Assembly (NCBI RefSeq): GCF_008710095.1
Contig: NZ_VYKJ01000003.1
Location: 248,001 to 312,000 of the forward strand
DNA: 64,000 nucleotides
From: Affinibrenneria salicis
Lineage (GTDB): Bacteria > Pseudomonadota > Gammaproteobacteria > Enterobacterales > Enterobacteriaceae
Direction of reading: 5' to 3'
Made by a program: the position numbers and the translations under genes
Part shown: piece after piece, positions 1 to 9,918 of the stretch
How positions within the stretch are numbered: the stretch's first letter is position 1
Layout: the number at the start of each line of letters is the position of its first letter
The notes under the pieces: model-generated
What the model saw: the letters and a program-made list of their open reading frames with translations, nothing else
Databases searched by the model: none
What the model was told of the DNA's origin: nothing

Positions 1-967
1 TGGACTGGCCGTAAGTCAGCGCCGACGGGGCGTTAAGCGACTGATTGCCTTCCAACAGAAAGCTTTCCGCCATCACCCCGGCGATGGCCGCCGAACCGGA
101 GCGTATTTGCCGACAGACATCCTGCGCCACGTCCAGCTGGCGTCGGTGCTGTTTCTGGCAGTTGGCGTGGCTGAAATCGATAATCAGCCGTTGCGGCAGC
201 GCGCAGGCGCCCAGTGCGGAGCAAGCCTGCGCGATATCGCCGGCGCTATAGTTGGGGTGTCGGCCGCCGCGCATAATCAGGTGGCCGAACGGGTTGCCGG
301 ACGACTGATAGACGGCGAGCCGCCCCTGCGGGTCAGGCGCCGCAAAGCAGTGCGCGGCGCCGGCGGCGCGTATCGCGTCAATGGCGATTTGGGTATTGCC
401 GTCGGTGCCGTTTTTAAAACCCACCGGGCAAGCCAGGGCCGACGCCATCTGCCGGTGAATTTGGCTCTCGGTCGTGCGCGCGCCGATGGCCCCCCAACTG
501 ATCAGATCGGCAATATAGTGTACGGTCATCGTATCGAGAAATTCGGTGGCGGTCGGCAGACCGAGCCGGTTAATGTCCAGCAACAGACCACGCGCCAGCG
601 CCAGTCCGTCGTTAATCCGAAAGCTGCCGTTTAACGCCGGATCGGAAACCAGTCCCTTCCAGCCGGTTACGCTGCGCGGCTTTTCGAAATAGGCGCGCAT
701 AACGATTTCGAGCCGTTGCCGATAGCGACGACGCAGCGGAGCCAGCCGACGCGCATAATCGAGCGCAGCGTCGGGGTCATGCAGAGAGCAGGGGCCGATA
801 ATCACCAGCAAACGGCGATCCTGTCCGGTCAGTATCTGTGCAATGGTTTTTCGTGACAATGTCACGTCTTCGGCGAGCGCCACGTCCAGCGGCAGTCGGG
901 TCAGCAGCTCCTGAGGCGTAATCAACCCCCCGACGCGTGAACTGCGCCGTTCTTCGATTGCAGGCAT
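1..967 (-). CDS. aroH: DAHP synthase, Trp-sensitive type (partial)
   Basis: 3-deoxy-D-arabino-heptulosonate-7-phosphate synthase condenses PEP with erythrose-4-phosphate, the first step of aromatic amino acid synthesis. The frame is open from an ATG at 967 down to the left edge, giving about 322 residues of a family near 350; the C-terminus lies outside the window. Visible motifs are IGPCS with the metal-ligand Cys about residue 60, AYFEKPR about 92-98, GARTTESQ, PVGFKNGTDGN, IMRGG, DFSHAN and a final LTYGQS, which align with E. coli AroH. It lies just downstream of ppsR on the same strand, as in E. coli. The Trp-sensitive assignment rests on synteny and sequence resemblance. The AroF and AroG isoenzymes are close relatives. 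Confidence 0.88.
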   Translation of the reverse strand, partial: MPAIEERRSSRVGGLITPQELLTRLPLDVALAEDVTLSRKTIAQILTGQDRRLLVIIGPCSLHDPDAALDYARRLAPLRRRYRQRLEIVMRAYFEKPRSVTGWKGLVSDPALNGSFRINDGLALARGLLLDINRLGLPTATEFLDTMTVHYIADLISWGAIGARTTESQIHRQMASALACPVGFKNGTDGNTQIAIDAIRAAGAAHCFAAPDPQGRLAVYQSSGNPFGHLIMRGGRHPNYSAGDIAQACSALGACALPQRLIIDFSHANCQKQHRRQLDVAQDVCRQIRSGSAAIAGVMAESFLLEGNQSLNAPSALTYGQS

Positions 968-1069
968 GATTTTCTCTAAATTTTTTCTTCTCTGCGGCGG
1001 GATGCCGGGAAGTCATGCCTTCACGATAAACGAAACGGGCGGCAATTCAACCCGTCGGAGCAGAAAAAT

Positions 1070-1089
1070 ATCACCGTACTAGTACATTC
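1070..1089 (-). promoter_or_regulatory. possible TrpR operator (one good half-site) before aroH
   Basis: The 11 bases GAATGTACTAG on the minus strand (1089-1079) match, from memory, the left half of the E. coli aroH operator. They form the palindrome GTACTAGTAC at 1076-1085. The second half-site is not recognisable. The site overlaps the ppsR stop codon and lies about 110 bases before the aroH start. TrpR control of aroH is known in E. coli; here it is inferred from half a site. Confidence 0.35.
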
Positions 1090-1900
1090 TTCGGCGCAGG
1101 CCCTGCATATCGATGATTTTCGCGGAAATCTCTTCCACTGAGTAATTGGTGGTATTGATGTAGCGGATCTGATGTTTACGAAACAGCGATTCGACCTCGC
1201 GCAGTTCCATCCGGCACTGACGCAGCGAGGCGTAGCGGCTGTTGCCGCGCCGCTCTTCGCGGATGGCGGCCAGCCGTTCCGCGTCGATGGTCAGCCCAAA
1301 CAGCTTATGCTGCAGCGGCCGCAGCGCCTCGGGCAACCGCAGGTTATCCATATCGTCGGCGATGAAGGGGTAGTTGGCGGCGCGGATACCGAATTGCATC
1401 GCCAGGTAGAGGCTGGTCGGTGTTTTGCCGCAGCGCGAGACGCCGAGCAGAATCACCTGCGCCTGATCGAGATTGCGCAGCGAGATGCCGTCGTCATGGG
1501 CCAGGGTATAGTCGATGGCGGCGATGCGCGCATCGTATTTGCCCAGGTTGTTGGCGGTCAGGCCGTGGGTGCGGTTGGCCACCGGTGCGGGCGGCAACCG
1601 CAGTTCCTGTTGTAACGGCGCCACCAGCGCCTGCACGATATCCTGACAGAAGCCGGCGCTGCCGTTGATGATATCGCGTACCGCCGGCGTGACGATGGAG
1701 TAAAACACCAACGGACGCACGCCCGACTGCTGGTACAGCGCGTTAATTTGTTCGCACACTGCTCTGGCGCGCGTTTCGTTTTCCACAAACGGCAGCGTAT
1801 AGCTGGTGACGGTGACCGGAAACTGCGACAGCACCGCATGACCGAGCACTTCCGCCGTGATAGCCGTCCCGTCTGAAATATAAAACACGCTTCTTTCCAT
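1079..1900 (-). CDS. ppsR: PEP synthase regulatory protein (kinase/pyrophosphorylase)
   Basis: A bifunctional regulator that inactivates PEP synthase by ADP-dependent threonine phosphorylation and reactivates it by Pi-dependent pyrophosphorolysis in the cytoplasm. The protein has 273 aa, close to the E. coli length of 277. The P-loop-like GVSRCGKT lies at about residues 153-160 in the family context [18 protein letters not shown]. It diverges from ppsA, its target enzyme, and is followed by aroH on the same strand. This is the standard enterobacterial order. Confidence 0.93.
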   Translation of the reverse strand: MERSVFYISDGTAITAEVLGHAVLSQFPVTVTSYTLPFVENETRARAVCEQINALYQQSGVRPLVFYSIVTPAVRDIINGSAGFCQDIVQALVAPLQQELRLPPAPVANRTHGLTANNLGKYDARIAAIDYTLAHDDGISLRNLDQAQVILLGVSRCGKTPTSLYLAMQFGIRAANYPFIADDMDNLRLPEALRPLQHKLFGLTIDAERLAAIREERRGNSRYASLRQCRMELREVESLFRKHQIRYINTTNYSVEEISAKIIDMQGLRRRMY

Positions 1901-2230
1901 ACCCGCTCCCGCTTCTGGTTACCATACGCCAGATTGCCCGCCGCGCTCTTCGGCGGTCGCCATTTACCGCGCGCCGCGCTCACCGGGCCGTCCTGCTTAT
2001 CCTGCGCATGAGCTGAGCCATTACGCAAGAGGCGAATGCTGCGTGGATTTTTTTTATCAGGTTGATCGATTCACCTGTCCATAGTTTAGCAATCGTTATG
2101 CTACGCTCAGTTTGTCAGGATGGTTCCACCTGACGCGGCGGGCAGACGATGCGCCGCATCCAGCGCGCATCCCGGCCGTGTTTCGCTGTTGTTCAGTCCC
2201 CTATACTGTATTCAGAAAGGATTATTTTCG
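1901..2230. promoter_or_regulatory. ppsR-ppsA divergent control region with Cra site at 2060-2075
   Basis: This 330-base gap separates the two divergent genes. At 2060-2075 the minus strand reads GGTGAATCGATCAACC, a near match to the Cra (FruR) operator pattern built on TGAATCG-TTCA. Cra activates ppsA in E. coli when fructose-phosphate levels are low, so gluconeogenic control of ppsA is expected here too. The rest holds no recognisable gene. Confidence 0.65.
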
Positions 2231-4645
2231 ATGTCCAATAACGGCTCTGAATTATGCAATGTGCTCTGGTATAACCAGCTCGGCATGCATGACGTAGAAC
2301 GGGTGGGCGGCAAGAATGCTTCCCTGGGTGAAATGATCACGAATCTGTCAGAACTGGGCGTGGCGGTGCCCAATGGGTTCGCCACTACCGCTCAGGCATT
2401 TAACGATTTTCTGAATCAAAGCGGCATCAATCAGCGTATTTATACGCTGCTGGATAGCACGAATATTGATGACGTCGCTCAACTGGCCCGCGCCGGCCAG
2501 CGTATCCGGCAGTGGATTATCGATACGCCGTTTCCGCCGGCGCTGGAGCAGGATATCCGCGCGGCCTACCTCCAGCTGTCCGACGGCGAGCCCGAGGCTT
2601 CGTTTGCCGTGCGCTCATCCGCCACGGCGGAAGATATGCCGGACGCCTCTTTCGCCGGCCAGCAGGAAACCTTCCTTAATGTGCAGGGGAGCGAGGCGGT
2701 GATGGTGGCGGTGAAGCATGTGTTCGCTTCGCTGTTTAACGACCGCGCCATCTCTTACCGCGTCCATCAGGGCTACGATCATCGCGGCGTGGCGCTGTCC
2801 GCCGGCGTGCAGCGCATGGTGCGCGCCGACCTGGCCGCATCCGGCGTAATGTTCACTATCGATACCGAGTCCGGCTTCGATCAGGTGGTGTTCATTACCG
2901 CGGCCTACGGGCTGGGCGAGATGGTAGTGCAGGGCGCGGTAAACCCGGATGAATTTTATGTGCACAAGCCGACGCTGCGCAACGGCAAACCGGCCATTGT
3001 GCGCCGCACCATGGGGTCGAAGAAGGTGCGAATGGTTTATGCGGACAGCCGACAGCACGGCGAGCAGGTGCGTATCGAAGACGTGCCGGCCGCGCAGTGC
3101 GACCGCTTTTGCCTCAGCGATGACGAAGTGCAGGCGCTGGCGCGCCAGGCGCTGCTGATTGAGCAGCATTACGGCCGGCCGATGGATATCGAATGGGCCA
3201 AAGACGGCCACAGCGGCAAACTCTATATTGTGCAGGCGCGTCCGGAAACCGTGCGTTCCGGCGGCCAGGTGATGGAGCGCTACCAGTTGCAGGGGCGCGG
3301 CGATGTCCTGGTCGAAGGGCGGGCGATCGGCCATCGCATCGGCGCGGGCGAAGTGAAGGTGATTCACGATATCAGCGAGATGCACCGCATTCAGCCCGGC
3401 GACGTACTGGTCACCGATATGACCGATCCGGATTGGGAACCGATCATGAAAAAAGCCGCCGCCATCGTGACTAATCGCGGCGGGCGCACCTGCCACGCCG
3501 CGATTATCGCCCGCGAGCTCGGTATTCCGGCGGTGGTCGGCTGCGGCGACGCGACCGGGCGCCTGCGGGAAAAACAAAAAGTGACCGTGTCCTGCGCCGA
3601 AGGCGACACCGGCTATGTTTACCATGACCTGCTGGACTTCAGCGTGAAGAGTTCGACTATCGATGAGCTGCCGGCTTTGCCGCTGAAGATCATGATGAAT
3701 GTCGGCAACCCGGATCGCGCATTTGATTTCGCCTGTCTGCCGAATGAAGGCGTCGGTCTGGCGCGGCTGGAGTTCATCATCAATCGCATGATCGGCATCC
3801 ATCCGCGCGCGCTGCTGGAGTACCAGCAGCAAACGCCGGAACTGCAGCGCGAGATCGACAGCCTGATCCATGGCTATGCCAGTCCGGTCGAATTTTATAT
3901 CGGTCGGCTGACCGAAGGGATCGCCACGCTGGCGGCGGCGTTCTGGCCTAAGCGGGTGATTGTGCGGCTGTCGGATTTTAAATCCAACGAGTACGCCAAC
4001 CTGCTCGGCGGCGAGCGCTACGAGCCGCACGAAGAGAACCCGATGTTGGGCTTTCGCGGCGCCGGGCGCTATGTGTCCGGGGAATTCCGGGCCTGCTTCG
4101 CGCTGGAGTGCGATGCGGTCAAACGCGTTCGTAACGAGATGGGGCTGACCAACGTCGAGATCATGATCCCGTTCGTGCGCACCGTGGAGCAGGCGGAGGC
4201 GGTGGTGGCCGGTCTGGCCGACCAGGGACTGCGGCGCGGCGAGAACGGCCTGAAGGTGATTATGATGTGCGAAATCCCGTCTAATGCGCTGCTGGCCGAC
4301 CGCTTTCTTGAGCATTTCGACGGTTTTTCCATCGGCTCGAACGATATGACGCAGCTGGCGTTGGGGCTGGATCGCGATTCGGGCGTGGTCTCCGAACTGT
4401 TTGACGAACGCAACGATGCGGTTAAGGCGCTGTTGGCCATGGCGATTAAGGCGGCCAAACGGCAGGGGAAATATGTCGGCATCTGCGGCCAGGGGCCGTC
4501 CGATCACGAGGATTTCGCCGCCTGGTTGATGGAACAGGGCATCGACAGTCTGTCGCTGAACCCAGATACCGTAGTGCAAACCTGGGTGAATTTGGCTGAG
4601 CTAAATAGTCAGGGCAGGCATGTCTCCGCGCTGAAAAAAGAGTAA
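2231..4645 (+). CDS. ppsA: Phosphoenolpyruvate synthase
   Basis: Converts pyruvate and ATP to PEP, AMP and Pi for gluconeogenesis. The ATG at 2231 gives 804 aa beginning MSNNGSE, which matches the E. coli N-terminus, and has AAAGGA upstream at a good distance. An in-frame ATG at 2120 would add 37 residues unlike the family. Domains in order are the N-terminal ATP-grasp domain ([22 protein letters not shown]), the central phosphohistidine domain ([14 protein letters not shown], His about 422), and the C-terminal PEP-binding barrel ([17 protein letters not shown]). It faces away from ppsR, which controls it. A terminator follows at once. Confidence 0.96.
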   Translation: MSNNGSELCNVLWYNQLGMHDVERVGGKNASLGEMITNLSELGVAVPNGFATTAQAFNDFLNQSGINQRIYTLLDSTNIDDVAQLARAGQRIRQWIIDTPFPPALEQDIRAAYLQLSDGEPEASFAVRSSATAEDMPDASFAGQQETFLNVQGSEAVMVAVKHVFASLFNDRAISYRVHQGYDHRGVALSAGVQRMVRADLAASGVMFTIDTESGFDQVVFITAAYGLGEMVVQGAVNPDEFYVHKPTLRNGKPAIVRRTMGSKKVRMVYADSRQHGEQVRIEDVPAAQCDRFCLSDDEVQALARQALLIEQHYGRPMDIEWAKDGHSGKLYIVQARPETVRSGGQVMERYQLQGRGDVLVEGRAIGHRIGAGEVKVIHDISEMHRIQPGDVLVTDMTDPDWEPIMKKAAAIVTNRGGRTCHAAIIARELGIPAVVGCGDATGRLREKQKVTVSCAEGDTGYVYHDLLDFSVKSSTIDELPALPLKIMMNVGNPDRAFDFACLPNEGVGLARLEFIINRMIGIHPRALLEYQQQTPELQREIDSLIHGYASPVEFYIGRLTEGIATLAAAFWPKRVIVRLSDFKSNEYANLLGGERYEPHEENPMLGFRGAGRYVSGEFRACFALECDAVKRVRNEMGLTNVEIMIPFVRTVEQAEAVVAGLADQGLRRGENGLKVIMMCEIPSNALLADRFLEHFDGFSIGSNDMTQLALGLDRDSGVVSELFDERNDAVKALLAMAIKAAKRQGKYVGICGQGPSDHEDFAAWLMEQGIDSLSLNPDTVVQTWVNLAELNSQGRHVSALKKE

Positions 4646-4656
4646 GATATTTACTG

Positions 4657-4697
4657 AAATCCGCCGGCGGTAATAAAATACCCCGGCGGATTTATTA
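4657..4697 (+). terminator. rho-independent terminator of ppsA
   Basis: A perfect 11-bp inverted repeat, AAATCCGCCGG (4657-4667) and CCGGCGGATTT (4683-4693), starts 12 bases after the ppsA stop and ends in a T-rich run. Confidence 0.75.
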
Positions 4698-4779
4698 TTG
4701 TCTGATAATTATGCGCGACGCATCACGGTAATATTTTTTACCGTCCGGCGGATGGCGTAATTGCCGGCCGAAAAAAGAT

Positions 4780-4896
4780 AAAAAAAAAGCCCATCACAGA
4801 TGACGGGCAAAGACTACACACAGCAATTCGTTACATACGTTGACAGAGGGGATTAAACCTTCGTGATAAAACAAAAAGTTAAAATCAATCCTGTTG
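4780..4896 (-). ncRNA. rprA: RprA small regulatory RNA
   Basis: On the minus strand a stretch of about 28 bases (AACGAATTGCTG followed by TGTGTAGTCTTTGCCC) is identical, as far as I can recall it, to E. coli RprA. It is followed by the terminator GCCC(G)TCA...TGATGGGC with nine T (4808-4780). Upstream, ATCCCCT matches the RprA segment known to pair with the rpoS leader. The 5' end near 4896 is inferred from the promoter and gives about 116 nt, against 105 in E. coli. In E. coli RprA promotes RpoS translation, represses csgD and is Hfq-dependent. It lies between ydiK and ppsA on the ydiK strand, matching E. coli synteny. Confidence 0.9.
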
Positions 4897-4902
4897 CGAT
4901 TA

Positions 4903-4945
4903 ATAATAGGAGAGCGTATTGAGACAGTCATTAAGAATCATCCTA
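4903..4945 (-). promoter_or_regulatory. rprA promoter with RcsB box
   Basis: On the minus strand a -10 of TATTAT (4908-4903) and a -35 of ATGACT (4931-4926) are 17 bases apart. Immediately upstream, 4932-4945 reads TAAGAATCATCCTA on the plus strand, two mismatches from the RcsB box TAAGAATATTCCTA. RcsB activates rprA in E. coli from a similar place, so control by the Rcs envelope-stress phosphorelay is strongly suggested. Confidence 0.75.
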
Positions 4946-5335
4946 ATGCGTAATATCCAATAGCTGATGCGCGGCGCAAAGGCGGCAACGGCGTGAGTTT
5001 GGGGGGATTTATCCGTTTATTTAACGCGGCGGCTAAAAAATAACGGCAAGCGGCAGCGCGTCATGACATTTCGTCCAGACGCGGGGGTTTATTTTTATCG
5101 CAAAAGCGTTTTCGCCGGCGCAAATAGCGGCTCCGGGAGATAAAAGCGCGGCGGGAAAATACGCCGATCAATACGGCCGCGTCGGCTTTTACCCCGTCGC
5201 AAGCGCTAACCGGCCGGGAGTCGACGGCGCAGATACGGGGGCAACTATCGGCGAACAGCCAGCATCCGCACCAGCGGGCGTATTCTGTCCCCGTCTGTGG
5301 CCGCAGGGAAGGGGCGGGATTTTGCGGCAGTCCGA
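4946..5335. other. intergenic spacer without recognised gene
   Basis: About 390 bases between the rprA control region and the ydiK terminator. I see no convincing reading frame, RNA gene or repeat here. E. coli has further ydi genes near this point that are absent. Confidence 0.5.
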
Positions 5336-5364
5336 AACGGGCCGATAGCGTTCGGCCCGTTTTT
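5336..5364 (-). terminator. terminator downstream of ydiK
   Basis: A GC-rich hairpin, AACGGGCCGA and TCGGCCCGTT around a 6-7 base loop, lies 24 bases past the ydiK stop. The T run is longer on the plus strand, so it may work in both directions. Confidence 0.6.
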
Positions 5365-5387
5365 GCTGCGCAGTACCGCCGTCGCGA

Positions 5388-6491
5388 CTATTTTGATTCG
5401 GACGGGAAGGTTTTTACCTCGGATATTTTCCCCGGCGCCGGCGCCTCGCTCATCCATGCCGACATCAGGCGATAGGATACCGCCAGCACCACCGGGCCGA
5501 TGAACAGGCCAATCATGCCGAACGCCAGCAGGCCGCCGATGACCCCGGACAGGATCAGCAGCATCGGCAAATCGGCGCCCATGCGGATCAGCACCGGACG
5601 CAGGAAGTTATCCAGCGTGCCGACGACGCAGCTCCAGATCAGCAGCACGGTGCCCCAACTGGTGTCGCCGCTCCAGTACAGCCAGATAATGGCCGGCACC
5701 AGAACCGGCAGCGGACCGAGCTGCGCGACGCAGAAGATAAACATCAGGACGGTCAGCAGCGTGGCGTAAGGAATGCCCGACACCGCAAGGCCGATACCGC
5801 CGAGAACCGACTGCACCAGCGCAGTCACCACCACGCCCAGCGCCACCGCGCGCACCGCGCGTCCGGCGAGGATCACGGCGGCGTCGGCGCGCTCGCCGCC
5901 CAGCCGGACGGCGAAGTGGCGGACGCCCTGCGCCACCTGTTCGCCGCGACTATAAAGCAGGATGCTGAACAAGACCATCAAGCCGCAGTGCATCAGAAAG
6001 CGTCCGATATGAGCGGCCTGCGCCACCATCCACGTCGCGGTCTGGCCGATATACGGCTGGACTTTGGCCAGCAATCCGCTGCTGCCGCTGGCCAGCAGCC
6101 CCTGCCAGCCGCTGTAAAGTTTATAGCCCACCACCGGGATGGATTTCAGCCATTCAAACGACGGCGGAGCGATCTTATCCTGGCTGGTGGCCCAGCCGAC
6201 CAGCGTAGTGCTGTTTTCGACCACGCTGCCGACCAGCATGGCGATGGGCAACACAAACAGCAGCAGCAGCAGCAGGGTCATGACGATAACCGCCAGAGAG
6301 CGACGGCCCCACAGCCAGTGCTGAAATTTAAGCAGCAGCGGCCAGGTGGCGATCACCATCATGCTGGCCCAGGTAAAGCCCAGAATAAAAGGCTGCACCA
6401 CCCAGAAACAGGCAATGATCATAATGGCGGTAAACAGCAGGGTGAAGAAAATCCCTGTCAGATCGAAACGCGGCGGTGAGTCTTTCATCAA
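5388..6491 (-). CDS. ydiK: AI-2E family transporter YdiK
   Basis: An inner-membrane protein of the AI-2E transporter (formerly PerM/UPF0118) family, 367 aa against about 370 in E. coli YdiK. It shows the family layout: two N-terminal membrane helices (about 10-60), a third helix near 70-90, a soluble stretch, then C-terminal helices from about residue 205 to 340 with the family-like segment GGLLAFGMIGLFIGPVVLAVSYRL. The substrate of YdiK is not established. The gene diverges from ydiJ and is followed by rprA on the same strand, as in E. coli. Confidence 0.9.
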   Translation of the reverse strand: MMKDSPPRFDLTGIFFTLLFTAIMIIACFWVVQPFILGFTWASMMVIATWPLLLKFQHWLWGRRSLAVIVMTLLLLLLFVLPIAMLVGSVVENSTTLVGWATSQDKIAPPSFEWLKSIPVVGYKLYSGWQGLLASGSSGLLAKVQPYIGQTATWMVAQAAHIGRFLMHCGLMVLFSILLYSRGEQVAQGVRHFAVRLGGERADAAVILAGRAVRAVALGVVVTALVQSVLGGIGLAVSGIPYATLLTVLMFIFCVAQLGPLPVLVPAIIWLYWSGDTSWGTVLLIWSCVVGTLDNFLRPVLIRMGADLPMLLILSGVIGGLLAFGMIGLFIGPVVLAVSYRLMSAWMSEAPAPGKISEVKTFPSESK

Positions 6492-6864
6492 CGAATTTTA
6501 CCTCTGTAAGCGGATGTCACTCCGCACTATGATGACGTTAGTCCGGTCTGCCGCAGGGGCAGCCGCAGTAATCATGAGTCATTTTAACCATTTTTGACAG
6601 CCCGGAGCGCGACGATACGCATTTAACCGGTTGATATCCCCTTTAACTTCCGGGTCGCGGGCGCGAGGGGCATTCGCGGCTAACGGGCGGGAAATTCACC
6701 GCGTCGACGTCGATTATCCGCTGTCTTTGGTTATCGGTTGACGCACAACGCACTGAAATATGATAAAACTTCAGTGAGTCCGGCAGCAGAGGCCCATAAT
6801 CGCCCCGGCGGACTCCATGGACAATTCAGACAAACACATTTCGCATGGGCAGAGTCAACACATA
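6492..6864 (+). promoter_or_regulatory. ydiK-ydiJ divergent region with candidate ydiJ promoter
   Basis: Within this 373-base gap, TTGACG (6738-6743) and GATAAA (6762-6767), 18 bases apart, make a plausible sigma-70 promoter for ydiJ. An ATG at 6817 is in frame with ydiJ but lacks family support. I recognise no operator here. Confidence 0.4.
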
Positions 6865-9800
6865 ATGATCCCACAAATTTCTCATGCCCCCGGCCTCGTT
6901 CAGCCGGTGGTCAATTTTCTGGAAGCGTTGAAGCAGAAAGGTTTTACCGGCGACACCACGACCGGCTACGCCGATCGTCTGACGATGGCGACAGACAACA
7001 GTATCTATCAGCTTTTGCCGGATGCGGTGGTGTTCCCGCGCTCGACGGCCGATGTGCAGCTGCTGGCCACGCTGGCCGGCGAGGCGCGCTTCGCCGAACT
7101 GGTCTTCACGCCGCGCGGCGGCGGCACCGGCACTAACGGTCAGGCGTTGAATCACGGCATCGTGGTCGATATGTCGCGCTATATGAACGGCATACTGGAA
7201 ATCAATCCGCAGCAGGGCTGGGTACGGGTCGAAGCCGGGGTGATCAAGGATCAACTGAATCAATATCTTAAACCGTACGGCTATTTTTTCGCGCCGGAAT
7301 TGTCCACCAGCAATCGCGCCACGCTGGGCGGTATGATTAATACCGATGCCTCCGGGCAGGGCTCGCTGGTGTACGGCAAAACCTCCGATCACGTACTGGG
7401 GTTGCGCGCGGTGCTGCTCGGCGGCACGTTGCTCGATACCCAGGCGGTGCCGCTGGCGCTGGCGGAACAGTTCGCGCAGGAAGAGTCGGTCGTTGGTCGA
7501 CTGTACCGTACGGTGCTGGAACGCTGTCGCACGCAGCGTCAACTGATAGTGGATCGTTTCCCCAAACTGAACCGTTTTCTGACCGGCTACGATCTGCGCC
7601 ACGTCTTCAGCGACGATATGCAGACGTTCGATCTGACGCGCATTCTGACCGGCGCGGAAGGGACGCTGGCGTTTATTACCGAAGCCAAACTGGATATCAC
7701 TCCGCTGCCGAAGGTGCGGCGGCTGGTGAACATTAAGTATGACTCCTTCGATTCGGCGCTGCGCAACGCGCCGCTGATGGTGGAGGCCAGGGCGCTGTCG
7801 GTGGAAACGGTCGACTCGCGCGTGCTGAATCTGGCGCGGCAGGATATTGTCTGGCATTCGGTGAGCGAACTGATTACCGATGTGCCCGGGCAGGATATGC
7901 TTGGGCTTAATATCGTGGAATTCGCCGGCGATGATGAAGCGGCGATTGACCGGCAGATTGACGCGCTGTGCCGGCGGCTGGAGCAACTGATGGCCGACGG
8001 CCTGAGCGGCGTGATTGGCTATCAGCTATGCCGCGATCTGACGGGCATCGAGAGAATTTACGCCATGCGCAAGAAAGCGGTGGGGCTGCTGGGCAATAGC
8101 AAGGGGCAGGCCAAACCGATACCCTTCGCCGAAGATACCTGCGTGCCGCCGGAGCACCTGGCCGACTATATCGCCGAATTTCGTCAGCTGCTCGACAGCC
8201 ATCAGTTGACCTACGGCATGTTTGGTCACGTGGACGCCGGCGTGTTGCACGTGCGTCCGGCGCTCGATATGTGCGATCCGGCGCAGGAAGCGCTGATGAA
8301 GCAATTGTCCGATCGGATCGTCGCCCTGACGGCCAAATACGGCGGTCTGCTGTGGGGGGAACACGGCAAGGGCTTTCGCGCCGAGTACAGCCCGGATTTT
8401 TTCGGCGCCGAACTGTATCAGGAGCTGCGTCGCATTAAGGCCGCATTTGATCCGGACAACCGGCTCAACCCGGGCAAAATCTGCGCGCCGCTGAGTAAAG
8501 ACAGCCCGATGATGCGGATTGATGCGGTGAAGCGCGGCACCTACGACCGGCGTATTCCGTTGACGGTGCGGACTTCGTTCCGCGGCGCGCTGGAGTGTAA
8601 CGGCAATGGCCTGTGCTTCAATTTCGATGCGTACAGCCCGATGTGTCCGTCGATGAAGATTACCGCCGACCGCATTCACTCGCCCAAAGGGCGTGCGACG
8701 CTGGTGCGCGAATGGCTGCGCCTGCTGGTGGAGCAGGGCGTGGATCCGCTGCAGCTGGAACAACAACTGACGCAGTCGCGCATCAGTCTGCGCGGGATGC
8801 TGGCGCGCCTGCGCAACAGCTGGCTGGCGCATAAGGGCGAGTATGACTTCTCGCACGAGGTTAAAGCGGCGATGTCGGGCTGCCTGGCCTGTAAGGCCTG
8901 TTCGACGCAGTGCCCGATAAAAATCGATGTGCCGGGCTTCCGCTCGCGTTTTTTGCAGCTATACCATACGCGCTACCTGCGCCCGGCGCGCGATTACCTG
9001 GTGGCGGGCGTGGAAAGTTACGCGCCGTTGATGGCGCGCAGCCCGAAAACCTTTAACTTTTTCCTGCGCCAGCCGCTCATGGCGTCGCTCAGCCGGCGCT
9101 ATATCGGCATGGTCGATCTGCCGCTGCTGTCGTCGCCATCGCTGCGCCAGGAGTTTGCCGGCCATCGCACGATGACCACTACGCTGGAGCAACTTGAGCA
9201 GCAAACGGAAAACGAGCGTCGCCGGCATGTGCTGATCGTGCAGGATCCTTTCACCAGCTTTTACGATGCGCGAGTGGTGGCCGATTTTGTCCGGTTGGTG
9301 GAAAAACTGGGTCTTAAGCCCGTGCTGCTGCCGTTTTCACCCAACGGCAAGGCGCAGCATATTAAAGGTTTTCTGCAGCGCTTTGCGCGCACCGCCGCTA
9401 AAACGGCGGATTTTCTCAACCGGGTCGCGGCGCTCGGCGTGCCGATGGTGGGCGTCGATCCGGCGCTGGTGCTGTGCTACCGCGATGAGTATCGTGAGAT
9501 CCTCGGCGACCGGCGCGGCGATTTTCAGGTGCTGTTGGTGCATGAGTGGCTGACGACGCTGCTGGCGGACAAAACGCCGCAGGAGACGCAGGGCGAGTCA
9601 TGGTATCTGTTCGGCCACTGCACCGAAAGCACGGCCTTGCCCGCCAGCAGCGGTCAGTGGGCGGCGATTTTTGCCCGTTTTGGCGCGCGGCTGGAGAGCG
9701 TCAGCGTCGGCTGCTGCGGCATGGCCGGCACCTATGGTCACGAAACCCGCAACCTGACGCATTCGAAAGGCATCTATTCCCTGTCGTGGCAACAGGCGCT

Positions 9801-9918
9801 GCAGCGCCTGCCGCAGGCGCGCTGTCTGACCACCGGCTACTCATGCCGCAGTCAGGTAAAACGTATGGAAGGACAGGCGCTGCGCCACCCGCTGCAGGCG
9901 CTGCTGGAGATCGTATAA
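6865..9918 (+). CDS. ydiJ: FAD-linked D-2-hydroxyglutarate dehydrogenase-type oxidase with Fe-S domain
   Basis: A 1017-aa protein, against 1018 in E. coli YdiJ. The start MIPQISHAPG at 6865 matches E. coli; an in-frame ATG at 6817 would add 16 unsupported residues. The N-terminal half is a PCMH-type FAD domain (PRGGGTGTNGQALN about 90-105, FAPELSTSNRATLGGMINTDASGQGS) with the FAD-oxidase C-terminal domain (GHVDAGVLHVRP, WGEHGKGFR, DPDNRLNPGKI). The C-terminal part carries a ferredoxin-like cluster with Cys about 673, 676, 679 and 683 (CLACKACSTQC) and CCG-type motifs (GCCGMAGTYGHE). YdiJ-type enzymes oxidise D-2-hydroxyglutarate and related D-2-hydroxy acids. The stop overlaps the menI start by one base. 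Confidence 0.93.
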   Translation: MIPQISHAPGLVQPVVNFLEALKQKGFTGDTTTGYADRLTMATDNSIYQLLPDAVVFPRSTADVQLLATLAGEARFAELVFTPRGGGTGTNGQALNHGIVVDMSRYMNGILEINPQQGWVRVEAGVIKDQLNQYLKPYGYFFAPELSTSNRATLGGMINTDASGQGSLVYGKTSDHVLGLRAVLLGGTLLDTQAVPLALAEQFAQEESVVGRLYRTVLERCRTQRQLIVDRFPKLNRFLTGYDLRHVFSDDMQTFDLTRILTGAEGTLAFITEAKLDITPLPKVRRLVNIKYDSFDSALRNAPLMVEARALSVETVDSRVLNLARQDIVWHSVSELITDVPGQDMLGLNIVEFAGDDEAAIDRQIDALCRRLEQLMADGLSGVIGYQLCRDLTGIERIYAMRKKAVGLLGNSKGQAKPIPFAEDTCVPPEHLADYIAEFRQLLDSHQLTYGMFGHVDAGVLHVRPALDMCDPAQEALMKQLSDRIVALTAKYGGLLWGEHGKGFRAEYSPDFFGAELYQELRRIKAAFDPDNRLNPGKICAPLSKDSPMMRIDAVKRGTYDRRIPLTVRTSFRGALECNGNGLCFNFDAYSPMCPSMKITADRIHSPKGRATLVREWLRLLVEQGVDPLQLEQQLTQSRISLRGMLARLRNSWLAHKGEYDFSHEVKAAMSGCLACKACSTQCPIKIDVPGFRSRFLQLYHTRYLRPARDYLVAGVESYAPLMARSPKTFNFFLRQPLMASLSRRYIGMVDLPLLSSPSLRQEFAGHRTMTTTLEQLEQQTENERRRHVLIVQDPFTSFYDARVVADFVRLVEKLGLKPVLLPFSPNGKAQHIKGFLQRFARTAAKTADFLNRVAALGVPMVGVDPALVLCYRDEYREILGDRRGDFQVLLVHEWLTTLLADKTPQETQGESWYLFGHCTESTALPASSGQWAAIFARFGARLESVSVGCCGMAGTYGHETRNLTHSKGIYSLSWQQALQRLPQARCLTTGYSCRSQVKRMEGQALRHPLQALLEIV

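Noticed and set aside
2615..4579. Long 654-codon minus-strand frame inside ppsA
   Set aside because: A GC-rich shadow frame antisense to ppsA; its product is His/Arg-rich without domains.
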